Shown: piece by piece, positions 26,638 to 37,471 of the stretch
Layout: the number at the start of each line of letters is the position of its first letter
How positions within the stretch are numbered: position 1 is the first letter of the stretch
From: Stutzerimonas kirkiae
Lineage (GTDB): Bacteria; Pseudomonadota; Gammaproteobacteria; Pseudomonadales; Pseudomonadaceae
Length of the DNA stretch: 64,000 bases
Assembly: GCF_004327335.1 (NCBI RefSeq)
Contig: NZ_QJUO01000013.1
Location: forward strand, 39,702-103,701
Direction of reading: 5' to 3'
The notes under the pieces: model-generated
The model's input: the letters and a program-made list of their open reading frames with translations, nothing else
Told to the model about the DNA's origin: nothing
The model's database searches: none
Program-made: the position numbers and the translations under genes

Positions 26638-27696
26638 TCAGGTGTCAGAAGAATCATCTTCTCCCGAGGTCACAGCGGCCAGACGTTTTTCCAGTTGTTG
26701 CAGGCGCCGGGCCATGTCGTCGAGCTGGCGGATACGCGCCGCGCTCTTGCGCCAGTCCGAAGCCGTCTGCATGGCCGTACCGGAGGAATAACTACCCGGC
26801 TCTGAAATGGAGCGGGTCACCATGGTCATGCCGGTCACGAACACATTGTCACAGACATCGATATGCCCGACCATTCCAACGCCGCCGGCGATCATGCAGT
26901 TGCGACCGATACGTGTACTACCGGAAATACCGACACAACCTGCCATCGCGGTATTGTCGCCCACCTGTACGTTGTGGGCGATCATTATCTGATTATCCAG
27001 CTTCACGCCATTGCCGAGGCAGGTGTCGGAAAGCGCCCCACGGTCTATCGTGGTGTTCGAGCCGATCTCGACATCATCGCCGATGGTCACGCCGCCAATC
27101 TGCGCGATCTTCTGCCAGACGCCCTTCTCGTTGGCGAAACCGAAGCCCTCGCCACCGATGACCGCACCGGACTGGATCACCACACGCTTGCCGATGGCGA
27201 CATCGTGATAGAGCGTGACCCTGGGCGCCAGCCGCCCGCCCTCGCCGACCCGGCTGCGCGCGCCGATATAGCAATGGGCGCCGATGACCACATCGGCGGC
27301 GATCTGCGCAGCCGATTCGATCACCGCGTAAGGACCGATGGCAGCCGTCTCGTGCACGCAGGCATCGGCCGCGACCACCGCGCTGGGGTGGATGCCCGGC
27401 ACGCTGGCGGGCCGCGTCTCGAACAGATGGGAAGCCTGCGCATAGGCCAGGTAGGGGTTCTCGACCAGCAGGGCCGAGCCACCATAGGCCTGGGCATCCT
27501 GCTCGGTCAGCAGCACCGCCGAAGCGGCGGTTCGCTCCAGGTACTTGCGATACTGGCTGTTGGCAAGAAAACTCAATTGCCCTTCGGCCGCGTCCTGCAG
27601 CGTGGCCAGACCAGTGATCGGCTGGTCGGCATCGCCCTGCAGCCTGGCGCCGAGCAGCTCGGCCAGTTGGCCGAGCGTATAAGCGAAAGCGGACAT
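26638..27696 (-). CDS. lpxD: UDP-3-O-(3-hydroxyacyl)glucosamine N-acyltransferase
   Basis: A 352-residue enzyme adding the N-linked 3-hydroxyacyl chain in lipid A synthesis. An N-terminal uridine-binding domain (about 1-100) is followed by a left-handed beta-helix of hexapeptide repeats ([20 protein letters not shown] onward). His in [11 protein letters not shown] fits the catalytic position. A short C-terminal helix contains [19 protein letters not shown]. The start is 2 bp after the skp stop. Confidence 0.97.
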   Translation of the reverse strand: MSAFAYTLGQLAELLGARLQGDADQPITGLATLQDAAEGQLSFLANSQYRKYLERTAASAVLLTEQDAQAYGGSALLVENPYLAYAQASHLFETRPASVPGIHPSAVVAADACVHETAAIGPYAVIESAAQIAADVVIGAHCYIGARSRVGEGGRLAPRVTLYHDVAIGKRVVIQSGAVIGGEGFGFANEKGVWQKIAQIGGVTIGDDVEIGSNTTIDRGALSDTCLGNGVKLDNQIMIAHNVQVGDNTAMAGCVGISGSTRIGRNCMIAGGVGMVGHIDVCDNVFVTGMTMVTRSISEPGSYSSGTAMQTASDWRKSAARIRQLDDMARRLQQLEKRLAAVTSGEDDSSDT

Positions 27697-27698
27697 GA

Positions 27699-28202
27699 TC
27701 AGCGCAGCTGGTTCATGCGCTCGATGACCTTGCGAGTGATATCGAACTGAGGTTTGACATCGACTACCGCACCACGCTCGAGCACCAGGTCGTAGTTGCC
27801 GCTCTTGATCACTTCCTCGACCGCCTTGTCCAGCTTCGGCTTGAGTTGCTGCAGCATGTCGCGGTCCGCCACGGCCTTGGACTCGTTCAGTTCCTTGGAC
27901 TGGAACTGGAAGTCACGCGCCTTCTGCTTGAATTCCAGCTCGAGACGCTCGCGCTCGGCCTGCTGCATCTTTTCGCCATCCTTGACCAGACGATCCTGGA
28001 TCTTCTTGGCGTCGCCTTCGAGGGTCTTCAGCTTGTTCAACTGGGGGCCGAACTTCTTCTCGGCATCCACCGAGTAGCGCTTCGCCGCATCGGATTCCAG
28101 CAGCGCCATCTGATAGTCCAGTACCGCGACTTTCATCTCGGCGAAAGCCGGAGATGCCATCAAGGCAGCGGCGACGAAAAACAGCTGAGTCAACTTACGC
28201 AC
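27699..28202 (-). CDS. skp: Periplasmic chaperone Skp/OmpH
   Basis: About 167 residues. A cleavable signal peptide ([20 protein letters not shown]) precedes a charged, long-helix body with [19 protein letters not shown] and [20 protein letters not shown], the tentacle helices of Skp. It carries unfolded outer-membrane proteins across the periplasm to BamA, encoded just upstream. The start is taken as GTG at 28202, which gives the known N-terminus and lies about 11 nt after AGGAG; two further GTG codons (28214, 28211) are in frame. Confidence 0.92.
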   Translation of the reverse strand: MRKLTQLFFVAAALMASPAFAEMKVAVLDYQMALLESDAAKRYSVDAEKKFGPQLNKLKTLEGDAKKIQDRLVKDGEKMQQAERERLELEFKQKARDFQFQSKELNESKAVADRDMLQQLKPKLDKAVEEVIKSGNYDLVLERGAVVDVKPQFDITRKVIERMNQLR

Positions 28203-28246
28203 GGTATACACCACTCCTGAAAACTGCAGCGACAGGCTGCAGGTTG

Positions 28247-30637
28247 TTAAAAGGTTTGCCCGAGGGAGAACTGGAAGACCTGGGTATCGGCATCGTCGGG
28301 CTTCTTGACCGGCATGGCCAGGCTAAAGCTCAACGGCCCCATGGCGGTGATCCAGGTCAGGCCCACACCGACCGAACTGGCCAGGTCGCCGAAGTCGATA
28401 TCACGGCAGTTGGCCGAGCCCGACGGGCAATTGGTATCGAATACGTTACCGACATCCCAGAACAGCGAAGTACGCAACGAGCGCTGGTCCTTGACGAAGG
28501 GTAGCGGGAACAGCACTTCCAGGCCGCCCTGTACCAGTACGTTACCGCCGAACGGCAGCGGGTCCTGGTCCGGGTCGGTGTAGCGGCCATCGGCACCGAT
28601 AGAGCCATCGGTGATGACGTTGCCATTCGCGTCCCTGGCGATACTCGGCGTACTGCGCGGGCCGAGGCTGCTGTCCTCGAAGCCGCGCACGGAGTTGAAA
28701 CCGCCGGCGTAGTAATGCTCGTAGAACGGCAGGCGCGAAGTCGAACCATAGCTGTCACCATAGCCCAACTGGGTATGCATGCGCAGGGTATAGCTCTGGC
28801 TCAGCGGCACGAACAACTGGCCGTTGTAGTCGAGCTTGAAGAACGACAGGTCGCTGCCGGGAATGGTCGATTCCAGCACCAGGCTCTGCGAATGGCCACG
28901 GGTGGCCAACACACCGCGGTTCAGGGTCGACTGCGACCAGCCCACGGAGGCCTTGACGTTCAGGAAGCGATCGCCTTCCTCGTCCATGAAATCGAGAATC
29001 TCGTCCACGGTATAGCGACCGGTGTCGAGGCTGTCCTGCTGCACGGTCATGCCGAACGACAGACGCGACGTTTCGCTGATCGGGTAACCGATGTTCACGC
29101 CAGCACCCAGGCTGTCCACCGAGTAACTGGAAACGTCATAATCGAGCTTGTCGTAGTCGGTGGTGCGATAGAAGGCGTTGTAGCCCAGGCTCACACCATC
29201 CTCGGTCCAGTAGGGATCGACGAAGCCGAAGTTGTAGCGCTGTTGGTACTCGCTGCGGGTCAGGCCGATGCTGACCCGGTTACCGGTACCGAGGAAGTTG
29301 TTCTGGCTGATCGAGCCACCGAGGATCAGGCCGGCATTCTGCGCGAAACCGATACTGGCCATGATCGAACCGGATGGCTGCTCCTCGACGGTGTAGTTGA
29401 CGTCGATCTGGTCATCCGAGCCCGGCACCTGCGGCGTCTCGACATTGACTTCCTTGAAGAAGCCCAGCCGCTCCAGACGCACCTTGGACTGGTCGATCAG
29501 GTAGGTGGAGGCCCAACCGCCCTCCATCTGGCGCATCTCACGGCGCAGTACCTCGTCCTCGGTCTTGGTGTTGCCACGGAAATTGACGCGGTTGACATAG
29601 GCCCTGCGACCCGGGTCGACGACGAAGGTCAGGGAAACCGTGTTGTCCTCGTCATGCGGCTCGGGAATACCATTGACGTTGGCGAAGGTATAACCCTCGT
29701 TACCCAGGCGCCGCGTGATCAGCTCGGAGGTAGTGGTCATCACCTTGCGCGAGAACACCTGCCCTTCCTTGGCCAGCAGCAGGGAGCGGATTTCCTCTTC
29801 CGGCACCTTGAGGTCGCCACTGAGCTTCACTTCGCGCAGGGTGTAGCGCTGGCCTTCGTCGATGTTCACCGTCACGTAGACATTCTTCTTGTCCGGCGTG
29901 ATAGACACCTGGGTCGAGGTGATATCCATGTTGATATAGCCGCGGTCCAGGTAATAGGAACGCAGGCGTTCCAGGTCACCCGAGAGTTTCTCCCGCGCAT
30001 ATTTGTCATCGTTGCGGAAGAACGACAGCCAGTTGGTGATCTTCAGCTCGAACAGGTCGGCCAGGTCCTCATCCGAGAACACCGAGTTGCCGACCACATT
30101 GATATGTTTGATCGCAGCGACCGAGCCTTCGTTGATCTTGATCTTCAGGGCCACGCGGTTGCGCGGCTGCGCCACCACTTCCGTTTCGATACTGGCGGAA
30201 TAGCGGCCCTGGCCGACGTACTGGCGCTGCAGTTCGTTGCGCACGCCTTCGAGCGTGGCACGCTGGAAGATTTCGCCCTCGGCCAGTCCGGACTGCTGCA
30301 GCCCGGACAGCAGGTCCTCGGTCTTGATCGCCTTGTTGCCCTCGATCTCGATGGCCGAGATGGACGGGCGCTCGACGACACTGACCACCAGCACGTCATT
30401 CTCGCGACCAAGCTGGATGTCCTGAAAGAACCCGGTGCGGAACAGTGCCCGTGTCGCGTCGACCAGGCGTGAATCGTCGACGGCATCGCCCACGTTCAAC
30501 GGCAATGCGCCGAATACGCTGCCGGCGGAAACCCGCTGCAAGCCGTTTACACGAATATCGGAGATGGTGAAGGACTCGGCGTGAACTTCGGCAATCATCA
30601 ACGCGGAAATAACCGCAGGTAGCAGCAGACGTTTCAT
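28247..30637 (-). CDS. bamA: Outer membrane protein assembly factor BamA
   Basis: The 796-residue central subunit of the BAM complex, which folds and inserts outer-membrane beta-barrels. Signal peptide (MKRLLLPAVISALMIAEVHA), five POTRA domains (about 24-425) beginning FTISDIRVNGLQRVS, then a 16-stranded barrel with the conserved VRGFEDSSLGPR loop and terminal FSLGQTF with C-terminal Phe. ATG at 30637 fits the signal peptide; the upstream in-frame extension to 30823 overlaps rseP and is not used. Its neighbours rseP and skp are part of the same envelope function. Confidence 0.98.
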   Translation of the reverse strand: MKRLLLPAVISALMIAEVHAESFTISDIRVNGLQRVSAGSVFGALPLNVGDAVDDSRLVDATRALFRTGFFQDIQLGRENDVLVVSVVERPSISAIEIEGNKAIKTEDLLSGLQQSGLAEGEIFQRATLEGVRNELQRQYVGQGRYSASIETEVVAQPRNRVALKIKINEGSVAAIKHINVVGNSVFSDEDLADLFELKITNWLSFFRNDDKYAREKLSGDLERLRSYYLDRGYINMDITSTQVSITPDKKNVYVTVNIDEGQRYTLREVKLSGDLKVPEEEIRSLLLAKEGQVFSRKVMTTTSELITRRLGNEGYTFANVNGIPEPHDEDNTVSLTFVVDPGRRAYVNRVNFRGNTKTEDEVLRREMRQMEGGWASTYLIDQSKVRLERLGFFKEVNVETPQVPGSDDQIDVNYTVEEQPSGSIMASIGFAQNAGLILGGSISQNNFLGTGNRVSIGLTRSEYQQRYNFGFVDPYWTEDGVSLGYNAFYRTTDYDKLDYDVSSYSVDSLGAGVNIGYPISETSRLSFGMTVQQDSLDTGRYTVDEILDFMDEEGDRFLNVKASVGWSQSTLNRGVLATRGHSQSLVLESTIPGSDLSFFKLDYNGQLFVPLSQSYTLRMHTQLGYGDSYGSTSRLPFYEHYYAGGFNSVRGFEDSSLGPRSTPSIARDANGNVITDGSIGADGRYTDPDQDPLPFGGNVLVQGGLEVLFPLPFVKDQRSLRTSLFWDVGNVFDTNCPSGSANCRDIDFGDLASSVGVGLTWITAMGPLSFSLAMPVKKPDDADTQVFQFSLGQTF

Positions 30638-30705
30638 GAAGTCCTTTCTTAGCTCTAGACCAGTGGATGAACCAGCGCTTGGCGTGGCGACATTACTATT
30701 CGGCG

Positions 30706-32058
30706 CTACAGGCGGCCAAGATCGTTGACCAGTGCCAGCAGCATCACCCCGACCACGAGGCTGATGCCGATCTGCACGCCCCAACCCTGCACCCGATCCG
30801 ACAAGGGACGACCACGGACCCACTCGACCAGATAGAAGAGCAGATGCCCGCCATCGAGCACGGGGATTGGCAAAAGATTGAGCACCCCAAGGCTAATGCT
30901 CAGATAGGCGAGGAAGTTTAGAAAGTCACCTAGACCAGACTGGGCAGAAGCGCCCGCCACTTTAGCAATGGTTATCGGACCGCTCAAGTTTTTTACCGAC
31001 AGTTCACCAAAGAGCATTTTCTTCAGTGACTCGAGGGTAAGGAGCGTCATGGACCAGGTGCGCTTCAGCCCTTCAAGGACACTTTCGAACGGCCCGTGGC
31101 TGATTTCACGCAGCATGTCCGCGGGCCACTCGCCGCCGGCAACGCCTGCCCCCAGGTAGCCACGGCGCACCTCGCCCTCGCCCCGCGTGGCCAGCGTCAG
31201 CGCGATATCCAGCACACGCCCATCCCGCTCCAGCGTCAGTGTTGCCGGCCGGCCCGCCATGGCCTGAACCTGGTCGACCACCTGCTGCCAGTCATCGAGC
31301 GATTGCCCATCCAGGCGCAACAGACGGTCACCGAGCCGCACACCAGCGGCCTGCGCGGGCCCCTCGGGGTCCAGTTGCGAAATGACCGGCGCGACCTGTG
31401 GCCGCCAGGGGCGAATACCCAGCGCGCCGATAGGGTCGGGCGTGTCTTCGCCCCTGAGCCAGTCCTTCAGGGCAATCTCGACGGTACGCTGCGCATCGCT
31501 GCCGGCATCCCGCACGCTCAATTCGAGGGTGCCGCTCTCGCCCAGGCGGCGCACCAGTTGCAGGTTGATCGCGGCCCAGCCATCGGTGGCACGCCCATCC
31601 ACGGCAACGATCTCCTGATCGACCAGCAGCCCCGCCTGCTCGGCCAGGCTGCCCGGCGCGACGCCCCCCACCACCGGCCGCACCTGCTGCGAGCCGAGCA
31701 TCGCCAGCAGCCAGAAAAATACGATGGCCAGCAGGAAATTGGCCGCCGGCCCCGCCACCACGATGGCGAAACGCTGCCTGACGGTCTTGCGATTGAATGC
31801 CTGGTCGAGCAAGGCATCGGGTACCGGTGCTTCGCGCTCATCGAGCATTTTCACATAGCCGCCCAGCGGGATCGCCGCGATCACGAATTCGGTCCCCTGG
31901 CGGTCATGCCAGCGCAGCAGCGGGCTGCCGAAACCGACGGAGAAACGCAGGACCTTGACCCCACAGCGACGCGCGACCCAGAAATGGCCGTATTCGTGGA
32001 AGGTCACCAGGACACCGAGGGCGACCAGGGTGCCAATGATCATGTACAACGCGCCCAT
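30706..32058 (-). CDS. rseP: Site-2 intramembrane zinc protease RseP
   Basis: A 450-residue inner-membrane metalloprotease; the P. aeruginosa form is called MucP. It cuts anti-sigma factors such as MucA/RseA to release the envelope-stress sigma factor. Zinc motif HEYGH is at residues 21-25 in the first membrane helix. Two PDZ domains lie about 115-310, and the second metal-binding motif is NLLPIPVLDGGHLLFY near the C-terminus. GGAGAG precedes the ATG by 5-6 nt. Linkage to bamA and skp fits its role in sensing misfolded porins. Confidence 0.97.
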   Translation of the reverse strand: MGALYMIIGTLVALGVLVTFHEYGHFWVARRCGVKVLRFSVGFGSPLLRWHDRQGTEFVIAAIPLGGYVKMLDEREAPVPDALLDQAFNRKTVRQRFAIVVAGPAANFLLAIVFFWLLAMLGSQQVRPVVGGVAPGSLAEQAGLLVDQEIVAVDGRATDGWAAINLQLVRRLGESGTLELSVRDAGSDAQRTVEIALKDWLRGEDTPDPIGALGIRPWRPQVAPVISQLDPEGPAQAAGVRLGDRLLRLDGQSLDDWQQVVDQVQAMAGRPATLTLERDGRVLDIALTLATRGEGEVRRGYLGAGVAGGEWPADMLREISHGPFESVLEGLKRTWSMTLLTLESLKKMLFGELSVKNLSGPITIAKVAGASAQSGLGDFLNFLAYLSISLGVLNLLPIPVLDGGHLLFYLVEWVRGRPLSDRVQGWGVQIGISLVVGVMLLALVNDLGRL

Positions 32059-32117
32059 AGAACTCTCCGCTGAAAAACCTTCAAGCCAGCAAATACCTGC
32101 CGGGCATCAGAACCCGT

Positions 32118-33326
32118 TCACTCTCTCGCCAGCCAGTGCCGCGCCAAGTCGCGCGCCCGGGCATCCGCATCGAGCACATCGTCCAGGCAATCGACGCGGG
32201 TACGGGGCAGGCATTGCAGCACATGCTCGATCATACCCGCGATCTGCGTGAAGCGAATGCGCCCGGTCAGGAATGCATCGACCGCGACCTCGTTCGTGGC
32301 ATTCAATATCGCCGGCGCCGTACCGCCGGCCTGCGCAGCTTCCCGGGCCAGCCTAAGGCAAGGGAAACGCCGTTCGTCCGGCGCCTGGAAGTCCAGCCGC
32401 CCTATGCGCAACAGGTCCAGGGGCGAGACACCGGAGTCGACCCTTTCCGGCCAGGCCAGCGCATGCGCGATCGGCGTGCGCATATCGGGATTGCCCAACT
32501 GCGCCAGGACCGAGCCATCCACATAGTCCACCATCGAGTGGACGACGCTCTGCGGATGAATCACCACCTCCACCTGCTGCGGACGCGCATCGAACAGCCA
32601 GCAGGCCTCGATCAGCTCCAGGCCCTTATTCATCATGCTGGCCGAGTCGACGGAAATCTTGCGCCCCATGGACCAGTTCGGATGGGCGCACGCCTGCGCC
32701 GGCGAAACGTTCTCCAGCTCGGCCAGCGGCATCTCCCGGAACGGACCGCCCGAGGCGGTCAACAGGATGCGCCGCACGCCGGCCCTGGCCAGCCCCCGGG
32801 CATAATCGGCGGGCAGGCACTGGAAAATCGCATTGTGCTCGCTATCGATGGGCAGCAGTGTCGCCGAACTGTCACGCAATGCCTGCATGAACAACGCGCC
32901 GGACATCACCAGCGCCTCCTTGTTGGCCAGCAGCAGGCGCTTGGAGGCATGCACGGCGGCAAGGGTGGGACGCAGGCCGGCCGCGCCGACGATGGCCGCC
33001 ATGACCACATCCACCTCGTCGTGCCCGGCCACATCGACCAGCCCCTGCTCGCCCGCCAGCACCTGGGTCGCCACACCATCATCGCGCAACTGGCAACGCA
33101 GGCGCGCAGCCGCCACATCATCGGCCACCACCGCATAGCGCGGGCGGTACCGGCGGCACAACTCATACAGTTCATGCACACGCGAATGCCCGGTCAGGGC
33201 AAAGACCTCATAGCGATCAGGGTGCCGTGCAACGACATCCAGCGTACTCAGACCGATGGAACCCGTGGCGCCGAGAATCGTGACCCGTAGCGGGCGATCA
33301 TCCTCGCGTCGTGAAATATCATTCAC
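32118..33326 (-). CDS. dxr: 1-deoxy-D-xylulose 5-phosphate reductoisomerase
   Basis: A 402-residue NADPH-dependent enzyme producing methylerythritol 4-phosphate, the committed step of the same pathway as ispD at 6 kb. The NADPH-binding motif [16 protein letters not shown] is present, as are [13 protein letters not shown] and the metal/substrate region [21 protein letters not shown]. The start is a GTG at 33326 (MNDISRRED), overlapping the cdsA TGA by 4 nt. No in-frame ATG lies between it and the NADPH-binding domain. Confidence 0.97.
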   Translation of the reverse strand: MNDISRREDDRPLRVTILGATGSIGLSTLDVVARHPDRYEVFALTGHSRVHELYELCRRYRPRYAVVADDVAAARLRCQLRDDGVATQVLAGEQGLVDVAGHDEVDVVMAAIVGAAGLRPTLAAVHASKRLLLANKEALVMSGALFMQALRDSSATLLPIDSEHNAIFQCLPADYARGLARAGVRRILLTASGGPFREMPLAELENVSPAQACAHPNWSMGRKISVDSASMMNKGLELIEACWLFDARPQQVEVVIHPQSVVHSMVDYVDGSVLAQLGNPDMRTPIAHALAWPERVDSGVSPLDLLRIGRLDFQAPDERRFPCLRLAREAAQAGGTAPAILNATNEVAVDAFLTGRIRFTQIAGMIEHVLQCLPRTRVDCLDDVLDADARARDLARHWLARE

Positions 33327-34138
33327 CAGACACTACGCTCCAGCAGCCAGAACAACACAACGAAAACCGGAACGGCGGCCGTCAGGCTGTCGATACGGTC
33401 CATCACGCCACCATGCCCAGGCAGCAGTTGGCTGCTGTCCTTGATGCCGGCGCTACGCTTGAACATGCTTTCAGTCAGGTCACCGATCACGGAAATCAGC
33501 ACCACGATGGCGCAGACCAGCAACGCCGCCAGCACCCTGGATACCGGCCAGGCGGAATGAATGGCGACCGCCAGGGTCAGCGCCAGGCTCGCCAGCAGCC
33601 CGCCCAGCAGCCCTTCCCAACTCTTCCCCGGACTGACCGCCGGCGCCAGCTTGCGGCGACCGAAAGCCTTTCCGGAAAAGTAGGCGCCGATATCGGCAAC
33701 CCAGACCAGCACCATCACCGCCAGGATCAACCAGCCGGCCACGGACCACTGCTTGAGCAACAACAGCCCCTGCCACGCAGGCAGCAGAACCAGCAGCCCG
33801 ATGACCAGGCTACCCAGCCGACCGCCCCAGAAACGCTGGCTGCCCGGGTAACCGAAGACCAGAAAGATCGCTGCCAGCCACCAGAGCAGCGACGCGGCCA
33901 TGACCCAGGGCGCCAGTAGCGGCAGCCGATACAGAACGACCAGTCCGAGCGCCACCAGCAGCGCGTAGGCGATACGAACGGCCTGCCCCTGGTAGCCGGC
34001 CAGACGCGCCCACTCCCAGGCGGCGAGAGTCACCACCAGGCCGATGAACAGGGCGAAGGACAAACCACTCAAAAGGAAAAAACCGCAAAGGGCCAACGGC
34101 AACAGGACCATGGCCGTGATGATTCGCTGTTTCAGCAT
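33323..34138 (-). CDS. cdsA: Phosphatidate cytidylyltransferase
   Basis: A 271-residue polytopic inner-membrane enzyme making CDP-diacylglycerol from phosphatidic acid and CTP, the branch point to all phospholipids. About eight hydrophobic segments are visible. The C-terminal family signature is complete: [20 protein letters not shown] followed directly by GVMDRIDSL. Its start overlaps the uppS stop by 7 nt and its stop overlaps the dxr GTG. Confidence 0.96.
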   Translation of the reverse strand: MLKQRIITAMVLLPLALCGFFLLSGLSFALFIGLVVTLAAWEWARLAGYQGQAVRIAYALLVALGLVVLYRLPLLAPWVMAASLLWWLAAIFLVFGYPGSQRFWGGRLGSLVIGLLVLLPAWQGLLLLKQWSVAGWLILAVMVLVWVADIGAYFSGKAFGRRKLAPAVSPGKSWEGLLGGLLASLALTLAVAIHSAWPVSRVLAALLVCAIVVLISVIGDLTESMFKRSAGIKDSSQLLPGHGGVMDRIDSLTAAVPVFVVLFWLLERSVW

Positions 34139-34893
34139 TCCATTCTCGCTTGCTCCGCGACCTGCTCGCTGGTCTTGCCGAAACGACGCTGACGGGCGGC
34201 GAAATCCAGCAGGGCCTTGCCCATCGCCTCATGCTTGAAGTCGGGCCAGAACAGATCGGAAAAATACAACTCGGCATAGGCGAGCTGCCATAGGAGGAAA
34301 TTACTGATCCGGCGCTCGCCGCCAGTTCGTATGCAAAGATCGGGCGGCGGAATCTCGCCGGTGGCCAGATACGACTGGAACATCGCCGAATCGATGGCCT
34401 CGGGAGCCAGCGCTCCGCAACGCGCCTCTTCGGCCAGACGCCGGGCCGCCTGCAGAATGTCCCATTGGCCGCCATAGTTGGCGGCGATCTGCAGGATGAA
34501 ACGCTCGCTGCCAGCCGTAGCCTCCTCCGCCTCGCGCATGGCCGCCTGCAGCTCGGGGTGGAAGCGCGAACGATCGCCGATGATGCGCAGGCTGATGGCA
34601 TTCTCATTGAGCTTGCGCGTTTCCCGCCGCAGCGCCGACAGGAACAACTCCATCAGGGCGCTGACTTCTTCGGCGGGACGCTGCCAGTTCTCGCTGGAAA
34701 AGGCGAACAGGGTCAGCACCTCGACGCCCTTCTGCGCGCAGACTTCGATCACCGCACGAACGGCATCCACACCCGCCTTGTGCCCGGCCACGCCGGGCAG
34801 CAGGCGCCGTCTGGCCCAGCGGTTGTTGCCATCCATGATGATCGCCACATGACGGGGCACATTGGGACCGGCGACCGGCCTGAGCTTTTCCAT
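34132..34893 (-). CDS. uppS: Undecaprenyl diphosphate synthase
   Basis: A 253-residue cis-prenyltransferase that extends farnesyl diphosphate to C55 undecaprenyl diphosphate, the lipid carrier for peptidoglycan and O-antigen. The signature HVAIIMDGNNRWARRR carries catalytic Asp21, and the C-terminal DLCIRTGGERRISNFLLWQ is intact. It complements uppP (55.7 kb), which recycles the product. Also known as ispU. Confidence 0.97.
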   Translation of the reverse strand: MEKLRPVAGPNVPRHVAIIMDGNNRWARRRLLPGVAGHKAGVDAVRAVIEVCAQKGVEVLTLFAFSSENWQRPAEEVSALMELFLSALRRETRKLNENAISLRIIGDRSRFHPELQAAMREAEEATAGSERFILQIAANYGGQWDILQAARRLAEEARCGALAPEAIDSAMFQSYLATGEIPPPDLCIRTGGERRISNFLLWQLAYAELYFSDLFWPDFKHEAMGKALLDFAARQRRFGKTSEQVAEQARMEC

Positions 34894-34984
34894 GAAACGA
34901 CTCTACTCGTTCGCGATTGCTCGCGGATTGTTCGCTGAAAAAGGGCAGCCCCCGGGATAAACGCGGGAGCGCACGCCTGACGCG

Positions 34985-35542
34985 TCAGACCGCCATCAGG
35001 TCAGCTTCCTTGGCCTCCAGCGCCTTGTCGACCTGCGCGATGAACTTGTCGGTGATCTTCTGCACGTCATCCTGGCCCCGGCGCTCCTCGTCCTCGCTGA
35101 TTTGCTTTTCCTTGACCAGCTCCTTGAGCTGGGCCAGGGCATCACGACGGATATTGCGCACGGCGACACGGGCCTGCTCGGCCTCGGCGCGAGCCTGCTT
35201 GGTATAACCCTTGCGGGTTTCCTCGGTCAGTGCCGGCATAGGCACGCGAATGGTGGTGCCGGCGGTGGCCGGGTTGAGGCCCAGGTCGGAAGTCATGATG
35301 GCCTTCTCGACCGCCTGGATCAGGCTCTTGTCGAATACGCTCAGCGCCAGGGTGCGGGAATCCTCGGCCACCACGTTGGCGACCTGGCGCAGCGGTGTGT
35401 CGGCGCCATAGTAGGAGACCATCACGCTATCGAGGATGCTCGGGTGCGCCCTGCCGGTACGAATCTTGGCAAAGGCATGGTCCAGCGACTCCAGGGTCTT
35501 GCTCATGCGCTGCTGCGCGTCCTGCTTGATCTCGTTGATCAT
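34985..35542 (-). CDS. frr: Ribosome recycling factor
   Basis: 185 residues, the normal length. With EF-G it splits the post-termination ribosome. The three-helix bundle markers are [19 protein letters not shown] and [18 protein letters not shown]; the C-terminal [19 protein letters not shown] region ([18 protein letters not shown]) is intact. The ATG overlaps the pyrH stop by 4 nt. Confidence 0.97.
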   Translation of the reverse strand: MINEIKQDAQQRMSKTLESLDHAFAKIRTGRAHPSILDSVMVSYYGADTPLRQVANVVAEDSRTLALSVFDKSLIQAVEKAIMTSDLGLNPATAGTTIRVPMPALTEETRKGYTKQARAEAEQARVAVRNIRRDALAQLKELVKEKQISEDEERRGQDDVQKITDKFIAQVDKALEAKEADLMAV

Positions 35543-36282
35543 TGGTTGGCTTCCTCGATCAGGGTGCCTTCAGCGCCACCGAGCACGATGTTCAGCAAGG
35601 CGCCGGGCTTGTTCATATTGAAAACGCGTAGCGGCATGTCATGGTCGCGGCACAGGCAGATGGCCGTCAGGTCCATGACGCCGAGCTTGCGGTCGAGCAC
35701 GTCATCATAAGTCAGTTGCTCGAACTTCTGGGCATTCGGGTCCTTGAAGGGGTCCGCGGTATAGACGCCATCGACCTTGGTCGCCTTGAGCACGACATCG
35801 GCATCTATCTCGATGGCGCGCAGGCAGGCCGCCGAGTCGGTGGTGAAGAACGGATTGCCGGTACCCGCGGAAAAAATCACCACTTCGCCAGTCTTGAGAT
35901 GGCGCATGGCCTTGCGCCGATCATAGTGATCGGTCACGCCGACCATGGAAATGGCGGACATCACCAGCGCCGGGATATTCGAACGCTCAAGGGCATCGCG
36001 CATGGCCAGGGCGTTCATCACCGTGGCCAGCATACCCATGTGGTCGCCAGTGACACGATCCATGCCGGCCGCCGACAGCGCCGCGCCACGGAACAGGTTG
36101 CCGCCGCCGATCACCAACCCGACTTCCACGCCGATCCCGACCAACTGCCCGACTTCCAGGGCCATGCGGTCGAGCACCTTGGGGTCGATACCGAAATCTT
36201 CCGAGCCCATCAGCGCTTCGCCGCTCAGTTTGAGCAGAATGCGTTTATAGCGAGGATTGCGTGCACTCATCTGCTGAGCCAT
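35539..36282 (-). CDS. pyrH: UMP kinase
   Basis: A 247-residue amino-acid-kinase-fold enzyme that phosphorylates UMP to UDP, upstream of PyrG in pyrimidine metabolism. It shows [23 protein letters not shown] and [32 protein letters not shown] is the N-terminus; a second Met at residue 5 is an alternative start. It is the first gene after the tsf terminator and is coupled to frr. Confidence 0.96.
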   Translation of the reverse strand: MAQQMSARNPRYKRILLKLSGEALMGSEDFGIDPKVLDRMALEVGQLVGIGVEVGLVIGGGNLFRGAALSAAGMDRVTGDHMGMLATVMNALAMRDALERSNIPALVMSAISMVGVTDHYDRRKAMRHLKTGEVVIFSAGTGNPFFTTDSAACLRAIEIDADVVLKATKVDGVYTADPFKDPNAQKFEQLTYDDVLDRKLGVMDLTAICLCRDHDMPLRVFNMNKPGALLNIVLGGAEGTLIEEANQ

Positions 36283-36430
36283 TGGCGGGTGTCTCCTGCG
36301 GCGTTATATGAATTTCGTACAAAGCTGTTTCAGGTAAAAATATCTGCGCTTGGACAACGGCGCCATCGCTTAGTGCCGAAACTGGAGCGCAAAGTGCGAC
36401 GCGCAGCGGATTAGCGGCCGTCCATTCGAC

Positions 36431-36464
36431 AAAGAGGCCGCACGCATCAGCGGGCAGCCTCTTT
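36431..36464 (-). terminator. Hairpin downstream of tsf
   Basis: AAAGAGGC and GCCTCTTT pair around an inner GC-rich segment. It is 25-58 bp beyond the tsf stop and before pyrH. The T run after the stem is short (TTTGT), so partial read-through into pyrH is possible. Confidence 0.65.
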
Positions 36465-36488
36465 GAGGAGCATCACACAAGTCGCTTA

Positions 36489-37352
36489 TTACTGCTTGGC
36501 GGCGGCGACCTGGGCAGCCACTTCGGCAGCGAAGTCGGACTCGGCCTTCTCGATACCCTCGCCCACTTCGAAGCGGATGAAGGAAACGATTTCGGCACCG
36601 GCCTTCTTGGCCAGAGCGCCGACCTTGACTTCCGGGTCCATGACGAAGGCCTGCTCGACCAGGCTGGCTTCAGCCAGGAACTTGGCGATACGACCCTTGA
36701 TCATGTTCTCCACGATGTTTTCCGGCTTGCCGGCGATCTTGTCGGCGTTGAGCTGCAGGAAGATTTCCTTCTCCTTGGCGACCAGTTCCTCGGAAACATC
36801 GGAAGGGCTCAGCACGGCCGGGTTGGCGGCGGCCACATGCATGGCGATGTGCTTGGCCAACTCTTCGTCGCCACCTTTCAGAGTGACCAGAACGCCGATG
36901 CGATGGCCGTGCAGGTAGGAACCGACGACATCGCCTTCGGTACGGGCCAGGCGACGGATATTGACGTTCTCGCCGGTCTTGACCACCAGGGCTTCGCGCG
37001 CGGCTTCACGGGATGCGATCAGCGGAGCGACTTCGCTCAGGTTCTGCTCGAAAGCCTCGTCCAGGCTGCCCTTGACGAAGCCCTTGAAGTCATCCTGCAG
37101 GGCCAGGAAGTCAGTCTGCGAGTTGACTTCGATGATCACGCCGCGGCCACCTTCGACACGAACGGCGATGGCACCTTCGGCAGCGATGTTGCCAGCTTTC
37201 TTGGCGGCCTTGATGGCACCGGAGGCGCGCATGTCGTCAATGGCTTTCTCGATGTCGCCACCAGCGGCAACCAGAGCCTTCTTGCACTCCATCATGCCTT
37301 GGCCGGTACGCTCACGCAGTTCTTTTACCAGGGCTGCTGTAATCTCTGCCAT
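36489..37352 (-). CDS. tsf: Translation elongation factor Ts
   Basis: A 287-residue nucleotide exchange factor for EF-Tu. The N-terminal [20 protein letters not shown] and [19 protein letters not shown] blocks and the central [13 protein letters not shown] are conserved. ATG at 37352 gives the standard N-terminus; the extension to 37415 crosses the rpsB-tsf terminator. It is downstream of rpsB, in the usual operon. Confidence 0.98.
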   Translation of the reverse strand: MAEITAALVKELRERTGQGMMECKKALVAAGGDIEKAIDDMRASGAIKAAKKAGNIAAEGAIAVRVEGGRGVIIEVNSQTDFLALQDDFKGFVKGSLDEAFEQNLSEVAPLIASREAAREALVVKTGENVNIRRLARTEGDVVGSYLHGHRIGVLVTLKGGDEELAKHIAMHVAAANPAVLSPSDVSEELVAKEKEIFLQLNADKIAGKPENIVENMIKGRIAKFLAEASLVEQAFVMDPEVKVGALAKKAGAEIVSFIRFEVGEGIEKAESDFAAEVAAQVAAAKQ

Positions 37353-37413
37353 TTTGAAAATTCCTCTCGGGTAAGTCTCGCCCGACAGCGCGGGCGCTCG
37401 ATTCTTGAGTGGC

Positions 37414-37435
37414 AAAAAGGGGGCCTAGCCCCCTT
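37414..37435 (-). terminator. Rho-independent terminator/attenuator between rpsB and tsf
   Basis: AAGGGGGC and GCCCCCTT pair around a 3-nt loop, and on the transcribed strand are followed by TTTTT. This is a compact, strong terminator form. Since tsf follows closely, it probably lowers tsf expression relative to rpsB. Confidence 0.8.
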
Positions 37436-37471
37436 CTCGTTCACCGGGTAAAGCTATGAGCCCTGCCGGAT

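Noticed and set aside
28715..30472. A 585-codon open frame opposite bamA
   Set aside because: bamA is certain on the other strand; the antisense product has no family resemblance.
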